NCBI GenBank assembly: GCA_028015205.1
Contig: CM051516.1
Location: 32,874,230-32,938,229 of the forward strand
DNA: 64,000 bases
Direction: 5' to 3'
Source of the DNA: Mytilisepta virgata
Lineage: Eukaryota; Mollusca; Bivalvia; Mytilida; Mytilidae
The position numbers and the translations under genes were made by a program. How positions within the stretch are numbered: position 1 is the first letter of the stretch; each line of letters begins with the position of its first letter. Below, in pieces: positions 23,840 through 36,600 of this stretch. The notes beneath the pieces were generated by a model, which was not told the origin of the DNA, searched no databases, and was given only the letters and a program-made list of their open reading frames with translations.

Positions 23840-24297
23840 TGTCTCGCCTGTCGGCAGAAAATTTGAAAACAAACAATCTGATGGACAGCAACATTGCTAT
23901 AAAATTAAAAGTCGCTGGACAATGACCTAGGCAGGGCCTCAAAATGGTCGTCAAACTGAGATGTACTGATAGTAATGCAACTTAACAGAAAATATCATTG
24001 ATCTATCATAAATAGTTCCTATCAAACTCACTTAAGCAGAAAACCTAACATTGAAAATTGCTAATTAATTGAAAGTCACTGGACCATGACCTAGGGGGCA
24101 GGGCGTTGAAATGGTCAACAAACTGAGATGTACTCTTGGTAATGCAACTTTATAGAAAATATCATTGATCTATCACAAGTAGTTCCTATCTAACTAACTT
24201 AAGCAGAAAACTTAACAAAAAGTGTTAACGCCGTTGCCGCCATTGGAAAAGCAACACCTATGTCTTGCCTACTGCAACTTTTGATGCAAGCGAGACA
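23840..24297 (+). mobile_element. Short element with TGTCTCGCCTG terminus and 3' hairpin
   Basis: The 5' end TGTCTCGCCTG is mirrored by GCAAGCGAGACA at the 3' end. Inside are two related ~170-bp units (GTCGCTGGACAATGACCTAGG at about 23910 and its match at 24075). The last ~40 bp (TGTCTTGCCT...GCAAGCGAGACA) fold on themselves. The same terminal hairpin closes the array at 37216-38297. Confidence 0.6.
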
Positions 24298-26188
24298 AAA
24301 ATGGGATTTTTCAATATGTATAGAGCATATGCCACAGCAGCTAAGTTTTACACTTTTTAACTTCTTTTACTGTTTTCAGAAATTTTTCAGATTATTTTGA
24401 TTTTTAATGTTTTCTCACTTCATGAATCATTGTAATAAAGGAATGTTACTTAAATTATTTTTAAATACAAGCTGAGCAAAGCACTAATATTCATAGCTTG
24501 ATTATATAAACACTAGGTGAATGACCCGAACAATATATGTCAATTGCACATTATCAGTGAAGCTGAAGCAGGTAATTTCGAATAAAATTTATGCTCTTCA
24601 AAGTTGGGTATATAAAACAACAAAATGGCACCAACAAATTTCATAATCTATTGAGAATCTTTGTTTTTGTATGAGTGGCAGAAATACTGAATGTTTTTTT
24701 TCATTACAAAATGATCGTACTCACTCACACAAACAATCCATCCATATTAATTTGATACCCTTCCAAACTTTAAAAAACTTTATTAGGACTGTTACAAGCA
24801 AAAAATTTTTAAAACGCTAAAATAATATTATTTTGGGAGCAGAATAACTGAACCCAGGAAAAATTTCTCACTGTCAACCCAAAAAATCCACTGACTCATA
24901 GGTTCTTGTCATCCCAAATTTCTTTGTAAGCTGAATTTTCAGCAGCACAGACTAATGATAGTGCTATCGTCTGGAGCTGTTGTCAGGGAACAATTGTCCT
25001 ATGTATAGTAGTAAACATAAAATAGGTGGTAAAAACTCTAAGCAAATATTTTCTCCTTATATGCAGAATTCTTTTCTTACAATCTCACAAATTTGTATCT
25101 TCAAAGATTATGTAAAATGAAGAATTCCTGAGACTAACTGATTCATTAAATTTTAAAGTTACATCACAGCATTTATTGGTTTGATTGCCTGGAAGGACTA
25201 GCTGTGCCTTGTAGACCACTATTTTGATTCAAAATTTATAAATTTGAACTGATCCTTTTTTACTCTCTACATCTAATCTCTTTTGGAAGTCATTCTATGT
25301 ACTGTTATATTATTATGATGTATCCTCCTGTGTCCAGCTCAAGTCAGAGAAGCAATGAGAACATCAATTCATAAAATACAGAGATCATTCAACTGTTCTA
25401 ACTGGTTTCAGCTGCAAAAAGGCACTATCCAATCATAGATTACAAAAAGGTCTTAAGTAATCATCGAAAAAACATGGTACATGTATAACTGTTTTGATAT
25501 TGATAATAGAAACAGATTCACTTATTGCATCAGCTGATTAACTGTCAGATCAACAAACAAACATACATATCACAGATCTAATTAAATGTAACTATAGCAT
25601 TTAGAAAAAAAATACTGTCCTTGTAGTATCAAATTTACAACATGAGATTTCAACATAAGAAAATGAGATTTCAATATACTGACTTTAATCTATTTACAGG
25701 ACTTTGAGAATTTTGGATTTACACAATTTTATATACAACAGAATTCCCCTGTGATTGGGGCACCATAACTGAAAGATTACAATAATTTATCATACTTTCA
25801 AAGAAAATGTAACCTTTGCATTCTATAAAAATGTGCTTATGCCATATTTCCCATATGATAAGCAAATCCTTGATTTTCACATAAAACTCACCCATATTTA
25901 GCAATGGACATTAATGTGTTAAATCAGGCTCCAAGCAGAACTGTCTTTTTCATCTGAAGTTTTTTTGCTCCTGATTTCAGTTTTGCCTTGTCACAGAATA
26001 AATAAGCTGATAAACTCTCATTTACTGACCTCTTAATACCCTCAATGGAGGATAGTGTATTTATAATACAATGTTGTTCAAAAAATATTGTTAATGCAAT
26101 GTATCACACCATAGACATTCAATAAAATATGATATTAAATTTTACCGGAGAAAAACCCAATTTATTGAATATGTACTGTTTTAGCACC
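24298..26188. other. AT-rich spacer
   Basis: No gene, RNA or structured repeat that I can support. Confidence 0.45.
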
Positions 26189-26578
26189 TTAAGGATGTTC
26201 GGCGCTCAGTTTCAAAATAACAAGCTTTTCATTACACTGGTAAATATTGATAGTGGATTAACTAAAAGAGCGAAAAAATATTATAGGTCCATGTGCTTGT
26301 TTTCGAGATATAAGCCATTTAAAATTTGGCGGGAAAATATGCTCTCTTGATTTTACATAGCTTTATCACTGACAAGTTTTATTTCTCAAAAACCATTAAA
26401 TAATAACAAGGATTTTATAAGATTTTTACAAATGGCTTATTATTCTGCATGCAAAAGATTTATGTAAAGAAAAACAGGTGTTAGCGGGGAAAATAATTTA
26501 TTGCATTCAAATGGATAAAACCAGATGATTCTGAACATCTGACAAAAATTCAAAAACATGACCAGCGAACATCCTTAA
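26189..26578. mobile_element. TTAA-flanked MITE, copy 1
   Basis: TTAA-GGATGTTCGGCGCT at the left and AGCGAACATCC-TTAA at the right give inverted termini flanked by TTAA, the piggyBac-type target. 390 bp, non-coding. A second copy of the whole unit lies at 51914-52310. Confidence 0.68.
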
Positions 26579-27539
26579 AAGGGTAAACATACTTTTGGAA
26601 GATTCTTGATATTAATTACAAGACCTAAGAGGTAATAGTTGCATTTACATAATAGTATTATCAAGTTTATAGGAAAACTAGAAACTAATTATCAATAAAC
26701 TGCAGTTGCATTAATATAATATATACTTTCGTAAACTCTTCATTTGAACCAATAAATAATTTTCATCATTAACAAATTCAATGGCAAATATATATATATT
26801 TTTTCAAATATGAAAGGAACTGGATAATTAAAAATACTTATTGTTTGAATTGTTTCATATATATCTACTGCAAATTCAGAAATTGATGCAAAGTTTTTAT
26901 AAAATCAAAGATATGATAGGATGAACATCGCAACAACCCATGTTATAAATTTTTTTTCTGTCACAAATTATACTTAAATTGCTTCATAACAGATCATGAA
27001 CATATATTACATTTCTTTCTGACAGATAATATATTAAACATACAGATTAAAGAAGATATTAGGTGGCTATATCTTTCCTACATGTACGTTTAAGCATACT
27101 TCACAGTTTGTATGTGTCGTCTATGAAAACATGTTAGGTGTATAGTGTTTTCGAACTTTGCCAATAATTACAGAGACTTTGCATGGAACATCCAGACCAA
27201 TTGAAATAAGAATATGGTCAATTATGGTCCAAATACCTTAAATATTCTTGCACTAATGTTTATTTTATAAGAATCACTATATTAATAGATGTATGCAATA
27301 ATTTCCGAATTAACCACATGCTCCATGACGAGTTTATGATAAAATGCACCTTTCAATATTATAAACTTTCTATTTTTTAACAATAATATAAAATTATATG
27401 GAACAAAATAATTATATATAAACACCATGTAAATTCTGTTTAAAAATATAACTGCTGTTATAGATCAAATTCTAAAGCTATTATATACATCCATACTTTT
27501 GGCAAAACAAATAAATTAGATAAATAAACAAAACATAAA
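26579..27539 (-). other. Region downstream of the phosphatase stop codon (putative 3' UTR)
   Basis: AT-rich, no ORFs of note. A minus-strand AATAAA at 27259-27264, about 280 bases after the stop, is one possible poly(A) signal. The true 3' end cannot be fixed from sequence alone. Confidence 0.35.
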
Positions 27540-27613
27540 TCATAATTCAGTCTTTGGTGGATCTATAGATTCTTTGTTTTCTACTTTGGTATTTTCATAA
27601 AGATCATCAGGTT
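27540..27613 (-). CDS. RPTP last exon: short C-terminal tail
   Basis: Reads [20 protein letters not shown] and ends KTEL followed by TGA. There is no D2 domain. LYEN places a Tyr in a YxN context, the same type of SH2-docking motif as in the Ig-receptor tail. The acceptor TTTTGTAG fits the phase. Confidence 0.85.
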
Positions 27614-30600
27614 CTACAAAAGAAGAACATATATTGTAACTATAAAATAGAGGCTCCCAGGAGCTTGTATCGCTCACCTGGGCTATGTCCATCGTGACTG
27701 GCAACCTTTCAAGTTCCAACTGGCTCACTGGTTTCAAACAAGAAGATCTTTCAGCGATTTTTCCATTTAGGTGTTAAACACTGTTTGGCTTTGGTGGCCA
27801 TCTTGGATGATGGGTGGGGTCATAGGATATAATTCTGAAAGAGGACTATCTAAAGACCATTACTGTCAAGTTTTGTTTTTTCCAATTGGCCAAGTGGTTT
27901 CAGACAAGATCTTTAATTAAATTCCCCACATGGTCCTATGTTAAACTATGTTCGAACATGGTGGCCATCTTGGATGGTGGATGTGGTCATCAGATATAAT
28001 TCTGAAAAGACGACATTGGAGACTAAATTTCAAGTATTGGTTGTAATTTTGTTTCTGGTTTATTTGGAACAACCTCACTGCATGAGGTCATTACACAGGC
28101 CATTTACATGGATTAAACTACAGAATGGGGCAAAAATTCAGAAATCAGGGATTCAATATTCTGTAAAAGAATATACTGGGATAAAAATTGTCAAAATCTT
28201 GAAATCTGTCATATTCTGGACAATTTTCAGTCAGTCATGTATTTGGTTACACCATTTTACTGTTGTTGTCTATTCACCAGCACAATCAATTCTTTGATAA
28301 TAGAAGGTTTACCTATAAGTATAATTTATCTATGCCAGTTTTCATGATCAACAGATCTGGGATGTAATTCAGTCTGAATCTAAGTCATTGGACTAAAAGA
28401 TCTAAAGAGAAGCTTATAAGTGAAGAAAACTGGATTTTCTGCATTTTTGGAGTTGCATATCCTACAATTTTTTGTTTTTTCTATAAGAAACTTCAGTTAA
28501 AAATTCATTCATTTCTAAGATAATATACATGTGGACCATGGTCAATTTTGCATTGATTGTGTTTTTTGTTGTGTTGCTCCTGAACTTCATAAATTTTGAT
28601 TTCAAACTTACACCTTGAGTGATATAGGTTTCTACACTTTTCTGAACAAAAAAATCCAGAGTTTTTCCAGGACTTTTTCACCATTTTCAGGGGTGATAAT
28701 AATAATAATTTTACTAATTTTTTACATTTGAAAGAGACTATCAGTAGGCAACTCAGATTCTATGCAAAGCAGTGTCAGTTTACCCATCGTAGATATTCTA
28801 CATATTAACAAATGTTTTATGATGCAGAAGTCATGAAAAATTTCACTTAATTAACATTTGTCACAACTTAGCAATATGCATCCCTTAGTATAAAATCACA
28901 GTGGAACCTGCCAATCCGAAGGTGTGTAGGGATGAAAAAAAATTATCAAAGGGGAGTAATATATTTCATCTAATGATTTTCCGCCAACAGATTTCAACAG
29001 TTAATCCTGGTTTCTTGCCGTTTTTTAAATTTAAAGGACATTTCCTGCTGGGAATGCATGAAATTGAATTGCAAGGTTTTTCCTGTTTTCCCTGATGTGT
29101 GGGAACCCAGGTGATAAAACAATCTATATCAACAATGTAATTATCTGCATTTTAAATGGCCAGGCCCATCTACACAAGAATGTCTTGATACTCCTGTACA
29201 AGTAAATGAGATATTCGTCACAAAATATCTATAGTAGAAGTACTTACCGAAAGCTACGTTATCTATGGCTACTTCACCATTTTGAGCTTGTAAAGTCTTT
29301 CTTTTTCTTTCTACAATATCTGCTAGACAGTCATGTATAAATGCATATTGTGTCTGAAATTAGATTACCAAATAATTTTCCTGTTAGCATAAATTTTACA
29401 ATTTTTATAAATTTTGTACAAAATGATGCAAACAACAATTATAAAGTATAAACATCAACTTTGAATATCTGACATATCATAAAGGGAACTAAGTCAAGAA
29501 TGACAAACATAAAAAAATTTTAAATACTGAGTTAAGCTTTGTATGACAATATTTCCCATGAAACTTTTTAAGTCTTGAATAAATTTGGTTTGACTACTGA
29601 ATGAAATCTTCATATCTGGCTTTTTGCAAGTTTCTAAAAACAAAAATGAAACTGTTCAAAACTGATCTGGGTACATAACCTTTAATAAAATTTCCAATTT
29701 CAAAATTAATTTGTTAGCACAAACTCATATTATCTGATCAAGTAAAGTAACTCAAAATTTTTAATTTCATTAAAAGAGTATGTTAAAAAATCCAATTACA
29801 ATTTACATACTTATGGATTTATTTCTACTTTTATTTTTATATTAATCCTAAGTCTTAAAACTAAAGTACTTTTAAAATATTCCATTACTATCCTGGATTT
29901 AACAAATGGCAGTTTCTAAATTAATTTTGTTTCATAACTTTGGGTACTATATACTGTATTAAACTTCACACACCACTATATGTCAATTTAAATTACTACA
30001 TCTACACATCAAATACCATAAGGGGCCGTTATGACTACTAATGATCACTAGCCTGTCAACTGTGGTTGTGAGTTCGAGTCTCACCTGTGGCGGGGTTTGT
30101 TCAACTCCCACCTTAATTGACAAGGATTGCCAATTTTCCTACCGAAGGTCGGTGGTTCTCTCCGGGTACTCCGACTTCCTCCACCAATAAAAACTGGCCT
30201 CTGCGAAATAGCCAAATGTGCTGAAAACGGCATTAAACCCCAACTAAACAAAATAAACAATTTTATGTTCCCTGCTGAAATCATGCAGTCAGGGGGATAT
30301 ATATGTTTTTCTTAACTCAGATTTTCACTGAATTTTTTGTTCTTCATTTTTATGTGACACAATCTCATCTGTGTTTTTGTCTTTCTTTTGATGGGGTGAA
30401 CTGACCAAAGACATGAATTAATTTGTGCCTGTTCATCCTCTGTAGTAGTCAACAAACATCAAATACCATATAATGTATCAATTTATACTACTGCATTTAG
30501 ACTGAACATACCATAGTTTGTACCATTGTAGTCCTATAATCTCTCATTTGATAAACCCAGTCAAATATGTCTACTTGTGCTGTTAATTCTTTGTCTCGGA

Positions 30601-33600
30601 CAAACTGCATTAGATAATCTACTGTAATAAAGGTACCTGTTCTTCCAACGCCCGCACTGGATTAAAATAAATTAAAAAATAATGAGGTGTTTGATATTTC
30701 GTCTGTTTATTTTTTCCTGGCATTTGATTGTATAATTATGCAATTTTGAAATTTTCTAAAATACAATCTTCAGCTTATCCAGCAAGCAAATATTTTCCCA
30801 CATGTGTCAACTGTCAAATTAATATGTCAATACATAAAAACTCTACTAAACATTTTAAATACTTATGAAAACATTTAATACATCTTATACTGACCAACAG
30901 TTGTGATAAGTCACTGTGATCTACGTTAAACATACTGATTTACAATGTGTAATAGTACGTAGGTCCTATTTCATCATAAAAGAGATGAAAAATAAACTTT
31001 GTGATAATGTGGATTCATTATTATTAGTTGTTTTCATGCATCCCAATAAACCACATATTTAAATATCCAACGAAAAATAATATTTTTACTTTAGCTTGAA
31101 TGTAATGAAGTTTAAAACCACGGAATTTTGATATACCTATCTGAGACAACATTGAACAATAGCATTTTTACAGCATGTACCTGGATACTGACATATGATG
31201 ATTCAGCTATTATCCACAGAGGATACAGTGTTTCATGTAATTTTGTCTTTGGTAATATATAAACGCTCAATTTTCTTTAAACAAAATTTTTGACTGATGA
31301 GTGTGTATTTTGTTGCAGAATTCACTTCGTTTTTTTCTTATCAAGCATTCAAGGAAAATATTTATCCTAAGTATGCCTAAACAATGCCTAAACAATACAG
31401 ACCTTCTCATAAAGATCTTGTAAAAAGATAATAAAGCAGACATTATTGATTGTAATCAGATTATAAATATGTATGTATATGCCCCGAGGTATTAGGTGAC
31501 AAGTAATTGCAATTTCATCAATATATATTTCACACATGATTAACCTAACAAGTAAATAATTACGGATCTTGTTAAGTTCATGACAAGCTTTGTTCTGTTA
31601 CAAATTTGAAGAATCTGTTTGTAGACTGGTACTGTTAGACTTTTGTTTTATAAGTGCTTAAAATCAGTACTTTACTGTACAATATCAAAGTATGATCGGC
31701 ACGTGTTTGTTGCAGTATTTTCATGATATCTGATGTGCCAAGCCACGAATTTAAGTATTTCCACAAATTTTTTTCTAAGTAGCAATCCACGAATTTACGT
31801 AACCCACGAAATGCCTTTTTTTCTCTATCCATGAAAATTGGTATCCACGAAAATAAATGAATCTACAGCAGGTCCCTGTGACTTACATCACTCATTCTGA
31901 CTTGAGTAGAATTTTGTGACTGAAGGACTGAGAAAAATATGTTAAGTAATCATAATGATAGGTCACTATGACCTATATTACTCATACTGACCTACAATGT
32001 GTGATAGTAGGACCTTTAATATCAGGTGTGATATGTGATCTAACCACTGTGATAAATTCTATTAAAGTTGTAGTCTCTACTTTTGCAGAAAAATCTGGCC
32101 ATTCTAAAAAGTGGAAATGTTTTATCACTCTCTTCTCATCTCCCTGAAAATATACAAAACATATTCACCTTATAAATAGCTGGAGATGTCATATACCGAA
32201 TTGGAAAACAAGACATATATCAGAACACACTATAAATAGATAATAAGAGGAAAGTTGCTGATTCTGATCAATGTTTTATGATTAATATAGGTAAAAGAAT
32301 ATCGAAGACATTAAACAGTGGGAAAAGTCCGTAGATTTGAAATCCAAAGGAACAAACAAAGTGATGAGAATGGAACATAACAAACTAATGCATTTATTTC
32401 CCATGAAAAAAACCGTAGACATGTTTCACTTCTAAAATAATAATTCTTTCAAATAGTGCAGCACATGAGGCAGTTTTATACAGTGTCCAGTGATTATTAA
32501 GATCCTAACTAATAATAAATTATTTATTTATAGTAAAGTCAAAAAGAAATATAGAATTTAACCAATTTACTTAAAGAAAATAAAGTTGAAACTAGGAAAA
32601 CTTTTATCAAATTAAAGGTAAGTGACCGTATTTTGGAAATTGAAAAGGGGGGGGACACAGAAATATAAAAAGAGAAGAATGTGTATGTCAAAATTGTTGT
32701 TTAAATAAAATAGATAACAAAGAACATTTCCTATTTAAATGTACAAAAAATGAAAACTTTAGACTTGAATTTTTGCATAAAGTTAAAAATATCTATTCAA
32801 ATATAGATGATATGGATGATTTTAATAAATTGGTATTATGTCTTTCATGTCCATCAATCATGCAGTATGCTGCTCTTTATTAAAAAGTCTTGATCACTGA
32901 GCAGAGTGGACTCTTCTTGGACTAAGCAGTATGTTCTTATATTGTTAATTTTGTTAATTTTATGTATGGCATCAACCTCATTGGGTATAATTGTGCATTT
33001 ATTCAATAAACAGTACAGAAACCTCTGAAATTAGTTTGAGGCAAAATCCAGAAAATTCCATTTTAGAACAAGCATTGATTTAGATAATACTTTTTTTTCA
33101 ATAAGTAAAATAGGTTTTTTCAATTTTGAAATCTTACCTTCCATCTACTAGAAATATTTTGAAAAAATATTAGAATTTCTAAATTTCACCTCTACTTACC
33201 GGTATCCATTTCTGAATCATAAAATTTTCTCATATATGCCCCAAAAATATAAATCAGTAAATGACACTAACAATATTAAAATACATACCCAACATAAATC
33301 CATGATATGAATATCATATTTTCCCATATTAGATGTGGAAGTTACATTTACCATTAAATCACCATAACATCTTGGTTCATTTATTGCCTCAGGCCAGTAA
33401 TGGGCACATTTATCCTATAAAATATAAAAAAAAACACACCAACTGTATACATTAGAATAATATTTCTTTATATGCCCAAAAAAGATTATTATCCTCTTTC
33501 CCTGTCTCTGTATGATATTGTTATCTCAACAGACTAAAAAATCTAACAGAATCTACAAATTCAAAGAGCATTTCCCCATTGCAAAATTCTCCTAAGACCA

Positions 33601-36600
33601 GGCTAAGCAAGGGTTGTCTTTAATTTGTAATAATAGCAACAAGAATGCTGTTCATTTTCCTTTGTCATTTGTCATGTAAATATAGGGGTTTTGTGTTCTG
33701 AATTAATACACCTTCTTATTACATTAAAGTTTATATGACAAACAGACATAGATAGCACAACACTCTTATAAATTAAGTCATTATATCAAGGACTGACTAA
33801 TCATCAACATTTCCTTAAACACTTGACCTTTAGACGTTGAAAATTCCAATGTCATGCAGTTTGTTTGTTAACAGATCAATACTGGAAATAATGCCCATAA
33901 AATACATGCATTAATATGCATTTTTCATATGATATACTGGTCCCAAATACATGTATAACTACTAGTTTCAATTTCCTAGTAACCAGTATTATGTGTTTAG
34001 GTTAAAAATTACAGTGTTAAATTGACCCGACAAAATGTACGATCTCAGAGTTGCTAAGTGGGCTACTACAAACAGGAATTTTATTAGCCCAGGTAAAAAT
34101 GTACTTGCCATGGGCAACTTGGCGACTATTAGTTTAGTTTAAACTTATTTATTTATAGTGGATTGGGAAACATGTTATACCAACTTATACTAATCCCTCT
34201 CCACTTGGCGGGTGTGAGAGCGGCCCCTGTAGGGACATTTTAGCCTTCCCTTTTTCGACATCTACAGAGGAGTCTTTAGCTCTCCCTTAACACAGGACAG
34301 CCATTTTTCATCAAAATCCGATGGACTAGCATCATTTATCGAGAACATCCTCGCAAATGGTGTCGATAAGGCGTCGCAAATTGGCGACTATTAATATGGA
34401 CCTCTGAAATTTCCCAGTTACATATAAAAGGATCATGCTATCATACCACTCGGCCGACTCACTCACAAACTAAATAAAGTCTGAAGGACTTTATGTTGAA
34501 TTTGTGAGTGAAAAGGCCGAGTTTATACATCGATAAACTCATACAAAATCGTATTTAATCCTTATAATTCCATTTCAAACATCAAAACCTTGTTCTTAAC
34601 CAAAATAAAAAAAATAACTTTGCTCATTTCAGGCGACATTCATCTTGAATTTGGTACTATTTTTGGCAGCTGAGCAATTGAATAAAAAAGTCAACATAGT
34701 CATTTACAAATCCAAAAAACAAGGAAACTTACGTTTTGATAGATTTTAACATAATCTGAAGCATACAGAATACAGCTAATATCCGATTTTTTCCGTTTGA
34801 AGAATCCAACTTGCGTTGTTTACAAATATGACGTTGCAATCTTGACTGTGATGTCTGTGCAGCAACTTTTCGCGGAATTTTTGAAAACGCAATTTTCATC
34901 AATTTTTAAACCATTTCTCATTAAATTTTAACTATTATTGTCAGTATCATCCTCAAAATTTATTCTTTTACAGCATTCTTCACATTTAATGTCTCATTTG
35001 AAACTTTAAATAATCAAGAAAGCGCATGAATATACTTGCCAAATACGGGTTTATCGATGTATAAACTTTTACGATTTTGCCCTTCCGACCAATGAAATTC
35101 TTGTATTTTGTCATATGCAAATTAAAATGGAATTATCATACCATGTTATTTTCACTACACTTGGTTAACATGACTATTACAGATACACTCTGTTCCCACA
35201 CCATTCTCCAGAAATCATCAGTTGTCCCTGGTAATGGACCTTGACTGGCTATGAATTCTTTACCATAAGTATATCCCTGAATTATTTAAAAATAGAATAA
35301 TAAAGATTAAATTAAGATATAGGCTTTAAGACTTGATGAAAGTCTCACTGGAAATAAATTTCTGCTTCTTCCAACCCTTCTTTCCTCATTTTCTCCTTAT
35401 AAATATGTTTGTATTAACATTTTTGAGTGAATTAATATAATCCACAGTTTCTTCCCGCTATCGTCTGCCTTGTTTCTATGTGCTTGTAAGTTTAGAATCA
35501 ATTATGGAAACAAGTGTGGACCCTAAAAGATGTCTCGCCTGTCCGCGCTTGACCCAGAATAACATGCACTATCAAAGACCATGCTATCATTTGCCTACCA
35601 TTATGGTACATTTGAAACAGACATGCGAAAGCTGTTATGTGATTACTTGAGCAATTAATTAATTGAGGTCAAGGACAAAAGCCATATGTCAGAAACTGAC
35701 CTCATCAAAAAACCTTAATATGGTCACTGGACCGTGAATTGAGGTCAAGGACAAAAGGCATATATATATCCCCTGTCCACGCTTTATCCTAAAGCTTATA
35801 CTGAAATACTGCTCGCTGGACGTTAAACCAGAAATGGGAGCAGTCGCAAATGACAGCTAATCCCCTCGTCCGTTGTTCAAGTATGGTCAGAATAACCCGA
35901 ATATCATCTAAAGCTGTATGAATCTCAATGGTACTATTACTTAGATCATTGAAGTGTAAGAAGTGGTATCTCAGATATGAAAATGTTAACTTTAACCAAA
36001 GTAAGTCAAGTGTAAAATGTAGGTCAGAGTGACCCAATTATCATCTGAAGCAGCATCACTCTCCAAGACGCATCTGCTGACCAAAGATGATTGATGTACC
36101 ACATGTAGTTTCTTAAATATTAACTTTAACACAAACTTTAACCTGAGTCATTCAAGCAGAAAATGTAGGTCAGAGTGACCAAATTATCATCTGAAGCAGC
36201 ATCACTCTCCAAGACGCATCTACTGACCAAAGATGATTGATGTACCACATGTAGTATTTTAGATATGAACCTTTACACAAACTTTAACCTGAGTCATTCA
36301 AGCAGAAAATGTAGGGCAGAGTGATCCAATTATCATTTGAAGCAGCATCACTCTCCAAGACGGATCTACTGACCAAAGATGATTGATGTAGCACATGTAG
36401 TATCTTAGATAATGCAAACTTTAACCTGAGGTGGGACAAACGGACAGACACTTGGACGGACGGACGGACGGACTGACAGACAGACACTCGGACGGGCGAG
36501 ATACTATATACCCTCCACAACTCAGTTGGGCGAGGGGATAACAATAACTAATCAATCAATAATTTTTCTATGGATCATCAAACTGTGCATTTTAAGTATT

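Noticed and set aside
27540..27737. 65-codon frame with its own ATG at 27737
   Set aside because: Only 27540-27613 is coding as the last phosphatase exon; the upstream part is intron read-through before the acceptor TTTTGTAG.
30081..30284. Short open frames across the SINE copies (also 46949-47219)
   Set aside because: The frames follow the conserved SINE body in both copies and both strands; SINEs do not encode protein.
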